Source: JAMLIA01 sp039810005 (GTDB taxonomy: Bacteria > Chloroflexota > Chloroflexia > Thermomicrobiales > CFX8). From it: a DNA stretch of 6,428 bases. Both the position numbers and the translations under genes were made by a program. The DNA lies in NCBI GenBank assembly GCA_039810005.1, contig JBDHWD010000152.1:1-6428 (forward strand). Direction: 5' to 3'. The stretch's first letter is position 1. Each line of letters opens with the position of its first letter. The notes under the pieces are model-generated. The model saw only the letters and a list, made by a program, of their open reading frames with translations. It had not been told where the DNA came from and did not search any database. This document shows, piece by piece, positions 5,913-6,428 of this stretch.

Positions 5913-6374
5913 GTGGAACCACGAATGAAGGCCATGCAGGCAAACCCCGAGGTGACAAAGCCGATGATGGCCATGGGACAGGCCGTCCACGAGAGCGGCC
6001 TCGATCCGATGCTCATCGGGCTGATCGAGATCCGGGCCTCGCAGATCAACGGGTGCGGTTTCTGAATTGACATGCACACGATCGATGCCCGTGAGGCAGG
6101 CGAGAAAGAACACCGCATCTATCTGCTCAATGCCTGGCGCGAGTCGCCCTACTACACCGACGCCGAGCGTGCCGCGCTCGAATTGACCGAGGCGGTCACT
6201 CTCATCTCCCAGAATGGCGTCCCCGACGATCTCTACGAGCGCGTCCGCCAGCACTACGACGAAGCGCAATACGTCGCGCTCCTGATGGCGATCAACGCGA
6301 TCAACTGCTGGAACCGCCTCCAGATCTCGACCGGCACCGGCGCCGGCCACTACAAGCCCCACCTGCGCCGCTAA
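5913..6374 (+). CDS. AhpD/carboxymuconolactone-decarboxylase-family protein with in-frame TGA at the redox cysteine: candidate CxxU selenoprotein
   Basis: The reading is 153 codons from GTG 5913 to TAA 6374, with one in-frame TGA (6063-6065, codon 51). The start has AGAAAGGA (5898-5905) 7 nt upstream and gives MEPRMKAMQANPEV, the usual N-terminus of this family; ATG 5925 is an alternative. The family motif RASQINGCxxC(I)DMHTxDA is present as RASQINGC-G-F-TGA-IDMHTIDA: Cys48, the TGA at position 51 and His55 keep the CxxCxxxH spacing of the AhpD active site. Downstream, YLLNAWRESPYYT, ERAALELTEAVTLIS and AINCWNRLQIS are intact family motifs. The family uses this motif for thiol-disulfide peroxidase-type chemistry. 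If read as selenocysteine, this is a CxxU oxidoreductase; AhpD-like selenoproteins have been reported from marine metagenomes. If not, it is a pseudogene by nonsense mutation. The Glu usual 12 residues before the first Cys is Gly36 here. Confidence 0.8.
6063..6065 (+). other. In-frame TGA, candidate selenocysteine codon
   Basis: The TGA replaces the second Cys of CxxC. Frames on both sides are the same (multiples of three throughout), with no indel and no other stop until TAA at 6372-6374. TGA ends the capsid gene (289-291) and the adaptor gene (3008-3010), so a genome-wide reassignment of TGA is not supported. Confidence 0.7.
6082..6103 (+). promoter_or_regulatory. Candidate bacterial SECIS hairpin downstream of TGA
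   Basis: TCG (6082-6084) pairs with CGA (6101-6103). After a small internal loop (A against GG), TGCC (6086-6089) pairs with GGCA (6095-6098), closing a CGTGA loop that has G at its second position. The apical loop starts 24 nt after the TGA, inside the range described for bacterial SECIS elements, which lie within the coding region just after the UGA. The stem is short and in GC-rich coding sequence, so chance folding is possible. Confidence 0.4.
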
Positions 6375-6391
6375 CAGAGCGCAGCACCATC

Positions 6392-6428
6392 AACCGGCCC
6401 GTATCGGTGCAATCGATACGGGCCGGTT
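6392..6428 (+). terminator. Perfect 15-bp stem-loop, probable intrinsic terminator (cut by window end)
   Basis: AACCGGCCCGTATCG (6392-6406) is exactly complementary to CGATACGGGCCGGTT (6414-6428), with a 7-nt GTGCAAT loop. It starts 17 bp after the stop codon of the AhpD-like gene. The second arm ends in TT at the last base, so whether a T-tract follows cannot be seen. Placement and stability fit a terminator for that gene; the symmetry could also serve a convergent gene outside the window. Confidence 0.75.

Noticed and set aside
6072..6374. Separate 100-aa gene starting at ATG 6072
   Set aside because: It begins in the middle of the conserved IDMHT motif, lacks the first half of the family domain, and has no ribosome binding site just upstream. 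It is the downstream half of the TGA-containing gene.

Overview
This window looks like the late (structural and lysis) part of a prophage or phage-derived region in a high-GC bacterium, most likely a Chloroflexota member such as Thermomicrobia. That placement is an inference. It rests on the high GC, the strong GC bias at third codon positions, the interspersed palindromic repeats between genes, and an endolysin C-terminal module (GGLPIFGYPLSDE...VQYFERAVFEWHP) that I know mainly from secreted Chloroflexota proteins. No tRNA, rRNA, CRISPR array, integrase or attachment site is visible.

Layout, left to right: (1) the 3' end of a major capsid protein gene (1-291); (2) a 238-bp gap holding two inverted copies of a 25-bp palindromic repeat; (3) a portal protein (530-1876); (4) a gap with a third repeat copy and a second, pyrimidine/purine hairpin; (5) a minus-strand gene for a small dimeric alpha/beta-barrel-like protein (2054-2365), which does not look like a phage structural gene; (6) a head-tail adaptor-like protein (2444-3010); (7) a large beta-rich, probable beta-propeller tail or hub protein (3033-4700); (8) an endolysin, a zinc amidase plus a putative wall-binding domain (4729-5547); (9) a small multi-spanning membrane protein, probably the holin (5565-5825); (10) a separate unit with its own promoter-like sequence, encoding an AhpD/carboxymuconolactone-decarboxylase-family protein (5913-6374) and followed by a perfect 15-bp stem-loop (6392-6428).

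The phage genes fit together as a head-connector-hub-lysis cassette: capsid shell, portal ring, adaptor below the portal, a propeller protein as candidate tail hub, then amidase and holin for host lysis. No tail tube, tape-measure or baseplate gene lies between adaptor and lysis genes, which suggests a short-tailed (podovirus-like) or reduced particle.

The most notable signal is in the AhpD-like gene. Its frame is interrupted once, by a TGA at 6063-6065, exactly where the second cysteine of the CxxC redox motif is expected (C-G-F-TGA-I-D-M-H). The frame then continues intact to the normal C-terminus. TGA is a real stop elsewhere in the window (capsid and adaptor genes). A candidate bacterial SECIS hairpin begins 16 nt after the TGA, with its apical loop starting 24 nt after it. 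The simplest reading is a CxxU selenoprotein; the alternative is a nonsense mutation at the catalytic cysteine. A standard gene caller would split or truncate this gene.
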